From Chitinophagaceae bacterium (GTDB lineage Bacteria; Bacteroidota; Bacteroidia; Chitinophagales; Chitinophagaceae), in contig SAIX01000049.1 in NCBI GenBank assembly GCA_004028765.1, positions 1 to 64,000 on the forward strand: a DNA stretch of 64,000 nt, in the 5' to 3' direction. The number at the start of each line of letters is the position of its first letter. Position 1 is the first letter of the stretch. The notes beneath the pieces are model-generated. The model had not been told where the DNA came from. It was given only the letters and a program-made list of their open reading frames with translations, and searched no databases. Shown here piece after piece: positions 42,768-52,357 of this stretch. A program made the translations under genes and the position numbers.

Positions 42768-45224
42768 ATGCGTTTATTTCTACTCCTTTTTTTAATAACG
42801 GGTTTTTATCAACCAGCACAATCGCAGGATGCCAAACTGCGTAATAAAGTAGTGGGCAGTCTTATCGGAAACGTGGTTGATAACGGTTCGGGTAAACCGG
42901 TACCGGCCGCCACGGTATCCTTGTTCCGTATCGATATGGCAGCAGAAGCGGTTTCACAGCTCAGCGATAAGAACGGCGGCTTTGATTTTGAAAAATTAGC
43001 CCCGGGATATTATCGCTTACAGGTGGATATGGTTGGCTTTGCGAAGATGCGGATCGACAGTATCCATATTTACACCGAAAGAACAGATATCAACCTCGGG
43101 GATATCAAACTGAATTCAACCACTGCTGCTTTGAATGATGTGGTGGTGTATTCTGAGAAACCATTGGTGGAAAACAAAGACGGGAAAGTAATTTACAATG
43201 TTGCAGAAAGCGCTTTGAGCAACGGCTCCAATGCTTCCGAAATGCTGCGTAACCTTCCGCTGATGTCGGCCAACCCGGATGGCACATTAATGCTTCGCGG
43301 CAAAGAGCCCCTGATTCTGATGGATGAGAAACCCGTGAACCTGAATGGCCAGCAATTAACCGACCTGCTGGAAAGTTTACCCGCAAACGTGGTTGAAAAA
43401 GTGGAAGTGATGCAGAATCCGCCACCGGAATACGCGACTTACCCCGGCGGTGTGATCAATATCATTACCCGCAAAGGCCGTATCGGGATTTACCAGCGCA
43501 TCAGTGTCAGCGGCGGAACACGCGGTGAAGCGGCAGTTTCGGGGAATTTTAATTACCGCAGCAGCAAACTCAATATCAGTTCAAGTGCGGGTTATGGAGT
43601 GGGTGAGTCGATCGGCAATTCATGGTCGCACCGGCAGAATATTTATCGCGACTCCACAAATTATTTTTATTCTGAATCGCGTTACAATAATTTCAGCAGG
43701 CACCCCAATGCGCGTTTCCAGGCCGATTATGATTTTACCAAAAAGAGTACACTCAGTTTTGTGTACCAGGGCAATCTCAATTTCTTTAACAACGAGAGCA
43801 ATGTATTGTACAACAACCGGGATAGCGCTCTGAACGTTTACAAAGCCAGTTCCAGGGCCAATGCGTATGATGGTACCGGTTATAGTCATGGTTTTTCGTC
43901 TTCTTACCAGTGGAAAGGAAAGAACCCCGTGGAAAAACTGCAGGTGTACAGCGGGATCAGTTTCAGCAAAAACCTGAACGACCGTGATTTTTACCAGCAG
44001 TACCTGCAGACAGATTTTTTACCGACAGGCCTCGATTCCACGCAGCTGCAGATCACGGATAATTATATCACATCTTTTTATGTGAACCTGAATTATAACA
44101 AACCGCTGAATGATACGGGTACCATCTATCTCTCAACCGGGAGTTCGTATGCTTCCAATTCTTATCACAATATCCTGAACACAAGTTTCCTTCGCAAAAC
44201 CGACCGCATTTTTGTTGGTAACGATCTGCTCAGCAATAATTTTTATTTCCGCCAGGGTATTTATGCGGTGCGCGCTGCACTGGTGATCAGTTTATCCGAA
44301 CAAGTGAAACTGATACTCGGTGCGCAGGCAGAGCATACGCAAACCGATTTCCAGTTCATCAAAGGCAATGCGCCTGATGCAAACAATGCTTACTGGCGCC
44401 TGCTGCCCAATTTCACATTGCGCAAAGAATTCGACAAACAGTTCAATATGTCGTTCGTGTTCCGCGAAACCATCCGCCGGCCGGGTATCACGGAACTCAA
44501 TCCCAGCATCGATTACAGCGATCCGTACAATATCCGCTTTGGCAACCCTTATATCCAGCCATCGCTTACGGACAATTACGATCTTAACTTCAGCTACGCG
44601 GAAAGAAATTTCAATATCAATGCCAACCTGGGGTATAACCGGGTGAAGAATGTATTCAATTCTATCCGCACACTGGCCGACAGCGGTAAAACACAAACCA
44701 CTTACCAGAATATTTCAGACCAGGAAGAATACCAGGCCAGTATCTGGAGCGGTATCACCCTCGCAAAAAAATTACGGATCAATGTAAGTGGCGGATATAA
44801 TTATAATAAATACAGCGACCGCGAAAAACAATTATACCGCTATGTGGATGGCGGAACCATCTATGCCACGCTGAATTACAGTTATTCCCCCGATAACCTT
44901 ACCATGATCGAAGCCAATAACCGGTATACAAGTTATGCAGGTCCGCAGGGGCGTTCGAGGAGCAATGTGAACATGAGCCTGAGTGTGCAGCGGAAATTTT
45001 TTAATAAGCGATTTGTAGTTGCGCTTGCAGCGATAGACCCCTTGGGTCTGCAGAAATACCACGGCTATACTTACGGAACCAATTTCATGATCGAAAGCAA
45101 CAGTGTAAGCAATACAAGGAATTTCCGTTTATCGCTCAGCTACCAGCTTAGTAAAGTAAAGATCCGGAGCAACCTCAACGATAAGCAAAAACAGGACGCG
45201 CTCGATAAATTGAAACATAACTGA
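42768..45224 (+). CDS. TonB-dependent-receptor-like outer-membrane barrel protein
   Basis: 818 residues. Signal peptide MRLFLLLFLITGFYQPAQSQ. A CarboxypepD_reg-like domain (about 30-115: GNVVDNGSGKPVPAATVSLFRID...) precedes the plug (LILMDEKPVNLNGQQLTDLLESLPANVVEKVEVMQNPPPEYATYPGGVINIITRKG) and the OMP_b-brl_3 type barrel with many aromatic-rich strands. It is a putative importer or surface protein; there is no adjacent SusD gene, so it is not a classical glycan locus. The ligand is unknown. Confidence 0.9.
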   Translation: MRLFLLLFLITGFYQPAQSQDAKLRNKVVGSLIGNVVDNGSGKPVPAATVSLFRIDMAAEAVSQLSDKNGGFDFEKLAPGYYRLQVDMVGFAKMRIDSIHIYTERTDINLGDIKLNSTTAALNDVVVYSEKPLVENKDGKVIYNVAESALSNGSNASEMLRNLPLMSANPDGTLMLRGKEPLILMDEKPVNLNGQQLTDLLESLPANVVEKVEVMQNPPPEYATYPGGVINIITRKGRIGIYQRISVSGGTRGEAAVSGNFNYRSSKLNISSSAGYGVGESIGNSWSHRQNIYRDSTNYFYSESRYNNFSRHPNARFQADYDFTKKSTLSFVYQGNLNFFNNESNVLYNNRDSALNVYKASSRANAYDGTGYSHGFSSSYQWKGKNPVEKLQVYSGISFSKNLNDRDFYQQYLQTDFLPTGLDSTQLQITDNYITSFYVNLNYNKPLNDTGTIYLSTGSSYASNSYHNILNTSFLRKTDRIFVGNDLLSNNFYFRQGIYAVRAALVISLSEQVKLILGAQAEHTQTDFQFIKGNAPDANNAYWRLLPNFTLRKEFDKQFNMSFVFRETIRRPGITELNPSIDYSDPYNIRFGNPYIQPSLTDNYDLNFSYAERNFNINANLGYNRVKNVFNSIRTLADSGKTQTTYQNISDQEEYQASIWSGITLAKKLRINVSGGYNYNKYSDREKQLYRYVDGGTIYATLNYSYSPDNLTMIEANNRYTSYAGPQGRSRSNVNMSLSVQRKFFNKRFVVALAAIDPLGLQKYHGYTYGTNFMIESNSVSNTRNFRLSLSYQLSKVKIRSNLNDKQKQDALDKLKHN

Positions 45225-45236
45225 TCAGACGATCAT

Positions 45237-45635
45237 TTATTCTTCCCATTCATCCACCGCTTCGTTTTCTGCCAATTCCCGGCCAAACTGGAGCATATAT
45301 CCATTGTTGTCGTAGATAGCGAATTCGCGCATATTGTGCGGGAAATTTCCAATGGCATAACCAATGGTGCATTGGGTTTTCAGTTTTTCCCATAATGCAT
45401 CCACTTCATCTGTATAAATATAAAAACTGCCGGTGCATACGGGCTTGCCATTATAAGGTTCATGTTCATTAGGGCGCGCAAACATCAACGCCACATCATC
45501 CTTATGTAAATGGCACCAGCCCCATGTTTCATTGTATTCATCCAGCGTAAATCCAAGGGTTTGCCCGTAGAAAAGGATGGTGGCAGCAAGGTCGTTGCTC
45601 CACAGCATGGGGGTTAATCCGTTGAAATGTATCAT
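45237..45635 (-). CDS. VOC (glyoxalase/bleomycin-resistance fold) protein
   Basis: 132 residues. A typical single-module VOC domain: LTPMLWSNDLAATILFYGQTLGFTLDEYNETWGWCHLHKDDVALMF and SFYIYTDEVDALWEKLK, ending MREFAIYDNNGYMLQFGREL. It may bind metal or a small ligand; the function is not assignable. It forms an operon with the gene before it (4-bp gap). Confidence 0.85.
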   Translation of the reverse strand: MIHFNGLTPMLWSNDLAATILFYGQTLGFTLDEYNETWGWCHLHKDDVALMFARPNEHEPYNGKPVCTGSFYIYTDEVDALWEKLKTQCTIGYAIGNFPHNMREFAIYDNNGYMLQFGRELAENEAVDEWEE

Positions 45636-45639
45636 GTAT

Positions 45640-46158
45640 CTATTGAGCCGTGGCTTTTGTTTGGAGCTTTGCAGCCAGCCAGCTTTTTTTTACAGGTATC
45701 ATCCAGTTGGAAAGCAGAGCGGCTTTATCGGCTACCAGGTTATTGAAATAAATGGTATCTGCGCTTATAAAACCATTTTCCATTGCGTAGTTAATTTGAG
45801 CAAGTGGGATGGCTTGTATTTTTTCTTTTACAAGAAAGGCGAGATTCTGGCGGTTGAACATATCCACCTGAAATGTTTCTTCTATTTTTTTGATAAGATG
45901 TACGGAACTGTCGGTACTGCATCCGCTGACACCAGCCCTGGTTTCATCGGCCATTAATACAACGAATTGACCAAATAACAGGTTGGCATATCCTTTTACA
46001 GGGGTGCCATGTGTATTCCAGCGCGACAAAAAATCATTCAGCATATCCTCGATCTGCAAAGCTTCGCTGATCAGAAAAATGCGGCTGCTCTGGTATATCC
46101 ATACACGGGAATCTGGGGAAAAATATTCCGGTATTAAATGGCTGAATTCGTATTGCAT
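45640..46158 (-). CDS. Conserved Bacteroidota protein of unknown function
   Basis: 172 residues. The pattern SRVWIYQSSRIF...IEDMLNDFLSRWNTHGTPVKGYANLLFGQFVVLMADETRAGVSGCSTDSSVHLIKKIEETFQVDMFNR is a family often labelled 'ABC transporter ATPase' in databases, but no Walker A or B motif is present and that label is unsupported. The conserved GCSTDSS cysteine may be important. It lies between the CCG Fe-S gene and the VOC gene on the same strand. Confidence 0.8.
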   Translation of the reverse strand: MQYEFSHLIPEYFSPDSRVWIYQSSRIFLISEALQIEDMLNDFLSRWNTHGTPVKGYANLLFGQFVVLMADETRAGVSGCSTDSSVHLIKKIEETFQVDMFNRQNLAFLVKEKIQAIPLAQINYAMENGFISADTIYFNNLVADKAALLSNWMIPVKKSWLAAKLQTKATAQ

Positions 46159-46215
46159 GGTGTAAAATTACAGAATTACCGGTTTTACCGGGAACTGGTT
46201 TCTTTGCCAAGAATA

Positions 46216-46995
46216 TCATTCCATACTCGCTGCGATCATTTCAGCGATATCGAGTACGGCCACTTCACTTTCTTTTTCGCGGTTTTTTACGCCATCGGTC
46301 ATCATGGTATTACAGAAAGGGCAGGCCGATGCGATAAAAGAAGCGCCGGTAGCGAGGGCTTCATCCGTTCTTTCGATATTGATCCGTTTTTCGCCAGGTT
46401 CATCTTCCTTGAACATCTGGGCGCCGCCTGCACCACAGCAAAGCCCATTGGTACGGCACCGTTTCATTTCCACGAGTTCGGCATCGAGGCTTTCCAGTAC
46501 TTTACGGGGTGCTTCATAAATATTGTTCGCACGGCCGAGATAACAACTGTCGTGGTAAGAGATTTTTTTTCCTTTGAAAGAACCGCCTTCTTTCAGTTTT
46601 ATTTTTCCTTCATCGATAAGCTGCTGCAACAAAGTGGTATGATGGATCACTTCATAATCACCACCGAGTTCGGGATATTCATTTTTTAAGGTGTTGAAGC
46701 AGTGCGGACAGGTGGTAACAATTTTTTTGATACCATAACCATTCAGCACCTGGATATTCTGGTAGGCCATCATCTGGAAAAGAAATTCGTTTCCCGCCCT
46801 TCGTGCCGGGTCGCCGGTACAGGCTTCTTCTTTTCCGAGTATCGCATATTGATAACCCACTTTGTCAAGTATCGCTGCAAATGCCTTCGTGATTTTTTGT
46901 GCGCGCTGGTCAAAACTGCCGGCACAGCCCACCCAGAAAAGAATATCGGGTGTTTTGCCTTCGGCCATCATCTCTGCTAGGGTATTCACTTTCAT
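46216..46995 (-). CDS. CCG-domain (heterodisulfide-reductase-like) Fe-S protein
   Basis: 259 residues with two CCG domains: WVGCAGSFDQRAQKITKAFAAILDKVGYQYAIL...CTGDPARR and YHDSCYLGRANNIYEAPRKVLESL...RTNGLCCGAGGAQMF. Cysteine-rich CCG domains bind a noncubane Fe-S cluster in HdrB and a cluster in GlcF/LutA. The partner is most likely the membrane-anchored 4Fe-4S protein at 48603-49913, from which it is separated by two unrelated genes. Confidence 0.9.
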   Translation of the reverse strand: MKVNTLAEMMAEGKTPDILFWVGCAGSFDQRAQKITKAFAAILDKVGYQYAILGKEEACTGDPARRAGNEFLFQMMAYQNIQVLNGYGIKKIVTTCPHCFNTLKNEYPELGGDYEVIHHTTLLQQLIDEGKIKLKEGGSFKGKKISYHDSCYLGRANNIYEAPRKVLESLDAELVEMKRCRTNGLCCGAGGAQMFKEDEPGEKRINIERTDEALATGASFIASACPFCNTMMTDGVKNREKESEVAVLDIAEMIAASME

Positions 46996-47101
46996 CCGGA
47001 AGAATTTGTACGAATGTACTTTTTTTTCGATAACAGGTAACCTTGTGTGGAACGGAATAACGCGTGTTGGTATATGGCACAGTTATCGTACTTTCCCGCT
47101 T

Positions 47102-47731
47102 ATGATCTATGTGTTATTCCTGGGCTTTCTCGTTAGTTTTCTCGGGCAGTTGCCATTGGGCAATATGAGTTTTACTTCCACGCAGATCGGTTTGCAGGAG
47201 GGGTTCCGCAAAGCCTGGCAATTCGCAATCGGTGTGGCAATTGTTGAAATGATCTACCTGCGTTTTGCATTAACGGGGATGGATTGGGTGGTAAAGCACC
47301 GTGCATGGTTTCTTGTATTGGGATGGGTCACCGTAGTGATGTTCGGGGCATTGGGCATACTGGCATTCAGGGCAGCGGGAAAACAGGAAGGCGAAAAAAA
47401 AGCTTTGTTGCTGAACAATTCACTGCATCGTTTTTTTTTAGGGTTGATGATGAGCGCGCTCAACCCCGTGCAGATCCCTTTCTGGTTTTTATGGACTTCC
47501 ACTTTTATTCAAACAAAAGTTTTGCCTGTGGAAAGTTTTGCCTTTAACCTTTTCACTGCAGGCGCCGGTGCAGGCACCATCGGTGGTTTGGCTGTATATA
47601 TTCATGGGGGTAACTGGCTTGTATCCCGGATGAAAACCAGTAATAAAACCCTGAATAAAATCATGGGCATCATTTTTATCGTCACTGCATTGATACAATT
47701 GTACCGGATGATCTGGAAGCCGTTTATTTAA
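47102..47731 (+). CDS. LysE-family exporter
   Basis: 209 residues from ATG 47102 (MIYVLFLGFLVSFLGQLPLGNMSFTSTQIGLQEGFRKA); the track ORF runs 80 codons further upstream into the antisense of the Fe-S gene. The PLGN motif and six hydrophobic segments are typical of LysE/RhtB transporters of amino acids. FFLGLMMSALNPVQIPFWFLWTSTF is the second half signature. Inner membrane; substrate unknown. Confidence 0.88.
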   Translation: MIYVLFLGFLVSFLGQLPLGNMSFTSTQIGLQEGFRKAWQFAIGVAIVEMIYLRFALTGMDWVVKHRAWFLVLGWVTVVMFGALGILAFRAAGKQEGEKKALLLNNSLHRFFLGLMMSALNPVQIPFWFLWTSTFIQTKVLPVESFAFNLFTAGAGAGTIGGLAVYIHGGNWLVSRMKTSNKTLNKIMGIIFIVTALIQLYRMIWKPFI

Positions 47732-48058
47732 CTTCTTTAACTATTTCAACCTATACCGCGAAACTTCGCGCCTTTGCGTCTTCGCGAGAAATTTGTGAAT
47801 GGTGAATGGTGAGTAGGGTCAGATTTTGCACACTAATAAACCAATAAACGATCCCGGCGAAACTTCGCGCCTTTGCGTCTTCGCGAGAAATTTGTGAATG
47901 GTGAGTGGTGAATTGTGAATGGTGAGTAGGATCAGGTCTCCAAACCACTAGCCCGATAAACAAATAAACCAGGAAACCAATGCCCTCTGCGAAACTGAGC
48001 GTCCTCCGCGCCTCTGCGGTGAAAACTTATCGGAACGATTAGGTGATTTTATCAGGGT
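47732..48058. repeat. 327-bp gap with an exact 48-bp duplication
   Basis: Positions 47758-47805 and 47857-47904 are identical over 48 bp (starting GCGAAACTTCGCGCCTTTGC and ending GTGAATGGTGA), 99 bp apart. GTGAATGGTGAGTAGG and AACCAATAAACG phrases surround them, and CTCTGCGAAACTGAGCGTCC follows at 47990. No coding frame; the track ORF 47751-47963 is repeat-derived. Confidence 0.85.
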
Positions 48059-48388
48059 TCAATCCACAATCAATAACACACAACCTTCATCCGAATAAGT
48101 ACGGTGCACATCGCTGTTATCACCTACCGTATAAATAAGGCCTTTTGAGAGAAGGTGTTTCGTTCCATCGCCCAGTTCTGTTTCCATGGAACCTTCGATG
48201 CAGTAAATAATATGCCCCTTGCTGCACCAGTGATCGGCGAGATAACCGGGCGAGTAAATTACTTTCCGGACCCTTACTGCATCCCTGTAAAATGTGCGCC
48301 ATTCGGCAAAACCGGTTGTGCCGTTTTTAATCTCTGGTTCAATTGCAGAAAAGTCGGTGATCGAAAAAGGGAAAGAAGAAAATTGCAT
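48059..48388 (-). CDS. DHCW-motif cupin protein
   Basis: 109 residues from ATG 48388 (MQFSSFPFSITDFSAIEPEI); the track start adds eight repeat-derived codons. A small cupin with YLADHWCSKGHIIYCIEGSMETELGDGTKHLLSKGLIYTVGDNSDVHRTYSDEGCVLLIVD; the DHWC segment marks this subgroup. Cupins bind a metal through histidines and a glutamate; here His in DHWC and VHR are candidates. Function unknown. Confidence 0.82.
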   Translation of the reverse strand: MQFSSFPFSITDFSAIEPEIKNGTTGFAEWRTFYRDAVRVRKVIYSPGYLADHWCSKGHIIYCIEGSMETELGDGTKHLLSKGLIYTVGDNSDVHRTYSDEGCVLLIVD

Positions 48389-48602
48389 AAATGAATATTG
48401 AATATCGAACAAGGAATCATGAATGATGAAAGGAACAGAGGAAATGAACCCCTTTTTACCCCTTTCACTTTTTTAACCACCCTTTGTGAACCTTCATGAC
48501 TTTGCGGTGAAATTGGTGAATGGTGAGTTGTGAGTGGTGAGTATGTTCAAACAAACCTCTGCCAATAAACAAGTAAACCAATAAACTAATAAACCAACCC
48601 CG
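48389..48602. repeat. Repeat-rich gap
   Basis: GAATATTGAATATCGAACAAGG, GTGAATGGTGAGTTGTGAGT and CCAATAAACAAGTAAACCAA phrases; no gene seen. Confidence 0.6.
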
Positions 48603-49913
48603 CTAAGCTTCCGCTGCCCACTTGTCGCGTTCATCGGGTGAAAATTTCCAGGGCGCAAAATTGTTTTCGATATTACTAAAAGTACTGTTCCATTCCTGCG
48701 GTGCATTGCTTTCTTCCATAATCAGCGACCGGCGTAACTCGGTAATGATATCCAACGGCGAAATACTGACAGGGCAGGCTTCTACGCAGGCATTGCAGGT
48801 GGTGCAGGCCCTCAGCTCTTCCACGCTGATATAATCATGCAGCAATGATTTATTATCGGCAATAAAGGTTTTATTCGTATTGATATTTTTTCCCACTTCT
48901 TCCAGCCTGTCGCGTGTTGCCATCATGATTTTTCTCGGGCTCAATTTTTTCCCGGTAAGGTTTGCCGGGCAGGAAGCGGTGCAACGCCCGCATTCGGTGC
49001 AGCTATAGGCATCGAGCAGGTTTTTCCAGCTCAGTTCAAAAATATCTTTGGCGCCAAAATGAGCAGGCAGCACAGCATCGGCAGGGGCCGTTTCGGGCTG
49101 CATCGCATACAACACTTCTTTTTGTACCGAAGGCATATTGTGCATTTTGCCCGGCAGTTCCAGTCTGGCATAATACGCATTGGGGAAAGCAAGCAGGATA
49201 TGCAGGTGCTTGGAATAGGGCAGGTAATTGAGAAAAGCAAAGATCCCCGCAATATGCAGCCACCAGCAGCTTCTTTCAAGGACGATCAACGATTGTTCGC
49301 TCATGCCGCTGAGTAACGGGCTGATAAACGACGAAATCGCAAACACCCCTGTATGCAGATAATGTTCATTTCCCTTTGCTTGTAAAACCTGGTCGGCCGC
49401 ATTCATCGTTAGGAATAAGGACATCAGAACGATTTCCGTTAAAAGAATATAATTCGCATCGCTGCGGGGCCATCCATCAAGGTCGCGGCTGAGGAAACGT
49501 TTCAGCCTGAGTAAATTTCTGCGGACCAGGAAAATGATACAAACCAGGATCACTCCCGCAGCCAGCCATTCAAATGCATTGATAAGTATTGTATAAAGAT
49601 TGCCCAGCGGGGTTGCAAACAGCCTGTGTTTACCCGTAAGTCCATCGAGAACGATCTCAAGCACTTCAATGTTGATGATGACAAAACCGGCATATATCAC
49701 AAGATGCATCATAGCCACCAAAGGGTTCTTGAACATTTTTTTCTGTCCAAGTGCCAGCAGCAATAAGTTCCTCCATCTTGCCCCGCTGTTCCCGCTGATT
49801 TCTTCTTCTTTTCCCAGCAGGATATTTCTCCTGATCTCTCCGGCTTTTCGGGTAAATAACCAGGTTCCGAATGCGGTAAGCGCGATAAACAATACCTGTT
49901 GTAAGTAATGCAT
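48603..49913 (-). CDS. Membrane-anchored 4Fe-4S dicluster protein (Hdr/lactate-oxidase-like)
   Basis: 436 residues. The N-terminal half has five to six membrane segments (about 1-20, 70-95, 110-130, 155-175, 195-215, 225-245). The C-terminal half carries two [4Fe-4S] motifs, CTECGRCTASCPANLTGKKLSPR and CTTCNACVEACPVSISPL. This layout is that of NarI/HdrC-like electron-transfer subunits. With the CCG protein at 46216-46995 it probably forms a membrane electron-transfer complex; the electron donor is unknown. Confidence 0.88.
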   Translation of the reverse strand: MHYLQQVLFIALTAFGTWLFTRKAGEIRRNILLGKEEEISGNSGARWRNLLLLALGQKKMFKNPLVAMMHLVIYAGFVIINIEVLEIVLDGLTGKHRLFATPLGNLYTILINAFEWLAAGVILVCIIFLVRRNLLRLKRFLSRDLDGWPRSDANYILLTEIVLMSLFLTMNAADQVLQAKGNEHYLHTGVFAISSFISPLLSGMSEQSLIVLERSCWWLHIAGIFAFLNYLPYSKHLHILLAFPNAYYARLELPGKMHNMPSVQKEVLYAMQPETAPADAVLPAHFGAKDIFELSWKNLLDAYSCTECGRCTASCPANLTGKKLSPRKIMMATRDRLEEVGKNINTNKTFIADNKSLLHDYISVEELRACTTCNACVEACPVSISPLDIITELRRSLIMEESNAPQEWNSTFSNIENNFAPWKFSPDERDKWAAEA

Positions 49914-49962
49914 ATACTAAACTTAGGTTGCTAAGGTAACAGTTTTCTCTGCTGCAAAAGGG

Positions 49963-49994
49963 ATTGTGGAATGGTTTTATTGTTGTTACATTTG
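49963..49994 (+). promoter_or_regulatory. Promoter of the PyrR-like gene
   Basis: ATTG (49963-49966, three of four matches to TTTG), 20 nt, TACATTTG (49987-49994, exact TAnnTTTG). The 5' untranslated region would be about 15 nt before ATG 50013. Confidence 0.6.
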
Positions 49995-50012
49995 GTATTC
50001 AATTAGTGAAGG

Positions 50013-50513
50013 ATGGGCGAAAAAAATTATATCCTTACCCGGGAAGAAATCAGTCAGAAACTGGAACGGATGGCGCTGGAACTGGCCGAATCACTTGCAG
50101 AAGATGCATTGCCGGTGGTACTCATCGGGGTGCGTGGCAGTGGAACAGTGATTGCCGATAAGATCGCTGCATCACTCAGGAAATATGTGAACAGACCTGT
50201 ATCCGTGATATCCGTCGATCTCGACAAACACCATCCTGTTTCTGTTGAATTGTCTGATGCGGTAGACCTCAATCATCTCCACGTAGTGGTTACCGATGAT
50301 GTTACCAACAGCGGCCGCACTTTATTATATGCGTTGAAACCTTTGCTTTCTTTTCATCCGCGCAGCATCCGTACATTGGTACTGGTGGAACGGATGCACA
50401 AACGTTACCCGGTAAAACCCGATTATGTGGGCCTATCCGTTGCCACCACTTTGCAGGAACATATACAGGTGGAAGTGGAACAGGGAGAGGTAACCGGTGC
50501 CTATATTATCTGA
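50013..50513 (+). CDS. PyrR-like phosphoribosyltransferase
   Basis: 166 residues. The PRPP-binding loop is HVVVTDDVTNSGRTLLYALKPLL, and the later RTLVLVERMHKRYPVKPDYVGLSVATTLQEHIQVEV pattern resembles PyrR (uracil phosphoribosyltransferase/attenuation protein). In Bacteroidota such proteins are widespread although PyrR-type pyr attenuators are not obvious; no pyr gene is nearby. Enzymatic use of PRPP is likely; RNA regulation is unproven. Confidence 0.82.
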   Translation: MGEKNYILTREEISQKLERMALELAESLAEDALPVVLIGVRGSGTVIADKIAASLRKYVNRPVSVISVDLDKHHPVSVELSDAVDLNHLHVVVTDDVTNSGRTLLYALKPLLSFHPRSIRTLVLVERMHKRYPVKPDYVGLSVATTLQEHIQVEVEQGEVTGAYII

Positions 50514-50586
50514 GTAACCAATCCTCCGTTATTTGCTGAATAATACCTAAACTTGTAGAAACACTTACCAACCAAATTATTTGAAT

Positions 50587-52314
50587 ATGGATGCTGCCAT
50601 TCAGGAAAAGATCAACCTATGGCTTACCGGAGCCTATGATGCCGATACCAAAGCTGTCATCAGCAAACTGCAACAGGAAAACCGGGATGAACTTGCAGAT
50701 GCTTTTTACCGCAATCTCGAATTCGGAACCGGGGGCTTGCGCGGGATCATGGGTGTGGGAACCAACCGGATGAATAAATATACTGTGGGGATGGCCACAC
50801 AGGGCTTTGCCAATTACCTCTTGAAAACCTATGGCTCAGAAGAGATCAGCGTTGCCATTGCACACGACAGCCGTAATAACAGCCGCTTTTTTGCCGAAAC
50901 AACTGCCAATGTATTTGCAGCAAATGGTATCAAAGTATATCTCTTTGAAGCGCTGCGCCCTACACCCGAACTCAGTTTCGCCATCCGCAAACTGAATTGC
51001 AAAGCCGGTGTGGTTTGTACAGCATCACACAATCCCAAAGAATACAACGGGTACAAAGCTTACTGGAATGATGGCGGGCAACTGGTGCCGCCGCACGATA
51101 AAAATGTAATAAAAGAAGTGGAAGCCATTACCAGCGTGGCTGAAGTGAAATGGGAGGGAGGCGCTGCCAATATCACCCTTATCGGTAAGGAGATCGATGA
51201 AGCGTATATGGATATGGTGAAAGAGCTAAGTGTATATCCGGATGTGATCGAAAAACAAAAAGACCTCAAGATCGTATACACACCTATTCATGGAACAGGG
51301 ATCATGCTGGTACCCGAAGTGCTGAAACGTTTTGGTTTTACCAATGTTACGGTGGTGGAAGAACAGGCTACGCCCGATGGTAATTTTCCAACCGTGAATT
51401 ACCCGAACCCGGAAGAAAGTGAAACGATGAGCATCGGCCTGAAAAAAGCAAAAGAACTCGATGCGGATATTTTACTGGGTACCGATCCTGATGCCGACCG
51501 TGTGGGCATCGGTGTGAAAAACCATAAAGGCGAATGGGTACTGATGAACGGGAACCAGACCGCTGTACTTGCTTTCAGTTATATGATGGAAGCCCGAAAG
51601 GCCAAAGGTATCGCGCAGCCGAATGATATGGTGATCACCACCATCGTTACCACCGAAATGATCAATGAAGTGGCGAAACAGAATGAAGTGGCCTGTTATA
51701 ATGTATTGACCGGTTTTAAATGGATCGCCGAAAAGATCAAAGAACTCGACGGTCAGAAAAACTATGTGATCGGCGGGGAAGAAAGTTTTGGACTGATGAT
51801 CGGTAATAAGATCCGCGATAAGGATGCCGTTAGTGCTGTGGCACTTCTCTGCGAAATGGCCGCTTATGAAAAGAACCAGGGGAGGTCATTGTTTGATAAA
51901 ATGATCGATCTCTATGTGAAATATGGTTTTTATTATGAGAACCTGATCAGCATTACCAAAAAAGGCATGAACGGCCAGAAAGAGATCGCAGAAATGATGG
52001 AAAGTTACCGCAGCAATCCCCCGAAAACGATTGCCGGCGCTGCCGTTACTGCTTTACTCGATTATGAACTGCAGAAAGGCACAAATCTCACCACGGGCGA
52101 AACCTGGAAGATAGAATTGCCTAAGAGCAATGTGCTTCAGTTTATCACTGCCGATGGTACAAAGATTTCTGCCCGCCCTTCAGGAACAGAACCCAAGATC
52201 AAATTCTATTTCAGCGTAAATACCAAACTGGCAAATAAGGCAGATTTTGATGCCACATACGCCATACTCGCAAACAGGATCAGCCAGATCATCGCTGATA
52301 TGCAGCTGAAATAA
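50587..52314 (+). CDS. Phosphohexomutase (phosphoglucomutase/phosphomannomutase)
   Basis: 575 residues from ATG 50587; the track start is a TTG six bases upstream. Catalytic serine in GVVCTASHNPKEYNGYKAYW; Mg-binding loop DILLGTDPDADRVGIGV; sugar loop GGEESFGLMIGN; phosphate loop SARPSGTEPKIKFYFSV. LEFGTGGLRGIMGVGTNRMNKYTV opens the fold. It interconverts hexose 1- and 6-phosphates. The long form is usual in Bacteroidota. A strong hairpin follows the gene. Confidence 0.95.
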   Translation: MDAAIQEKINLWLTGAYDADTKAVISKLQQENRDELADAFYRNLEFGTGGLRGIMGVGTNRMNKYTVGMATQGFANYLLKTYGSEEISVAIAHDSRNNSRFFAETTANVFAANGIKVYLFEALRPTPELSFAIRKLNCKAGVVCTASHNPKEYNGYKAYWNDGGQLVPPHDKNVIKEVEAITSVAEVKWEGGAANITLIGKEIDEAYMDMVKELSVYPDVIEKQKDLKIVYTPIHGTGIMLVPEVLKRFGFTNVTVVEEQATPDGNFPTVNYPNPEESETMSIGLKKAKELDADILLGTDPDADRVGIGVKNHKGEWVLMNGNQTAVLAFSYMMEARKAKGIAQPNDMVITTIVTTEMINEVAKQNEVACYNVLTGFKWIAEKIKELDGQKNYVIGGEESFGLMIGNKIRDKDAVSAVALLCEMAAYEKNQGRSLFDKMIDLYVKYGFYYENLISITKKGMNGQKEIAEMMESYRSNPPKTIAGAAVTALLDYELQKGTNLTTGETWKIELPKSNVLQFITADGTKISARPSGTEPKIKFYFSVNTKLANKADFDATYAILANRISQIIADMQLK

Positions 52315-52324
52315 AATATTTCCC

Positions 52325-52357
52325 GCAGCAGGCAGTTGGTGTAAAACTGCCTGCTGC
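52325..52357 (+). terminator. Hairpin after the phosphohexomutase gene
   Basis: GCAGCAGGCAGTT (52325-52337), loop GGTGTAA, AACTGCCTGCTGC (52345-52357): a perfect 13-bp stem ten bases after the stop codon. It lacks a direct T-run but is the best terminator candidate here. Confidence 0.65.

Noticed and set aside
45640-46158. ABC transporter ATPase
   Set aside because: Database-style label for this family, but there is no Walker A, Walker B or signature motif.
47751-47963. 70-residue minus-strand ORF with internal repeat
   Set aside because: It translates the exact 48-bp duplication and its neighbours; it is not a gene.
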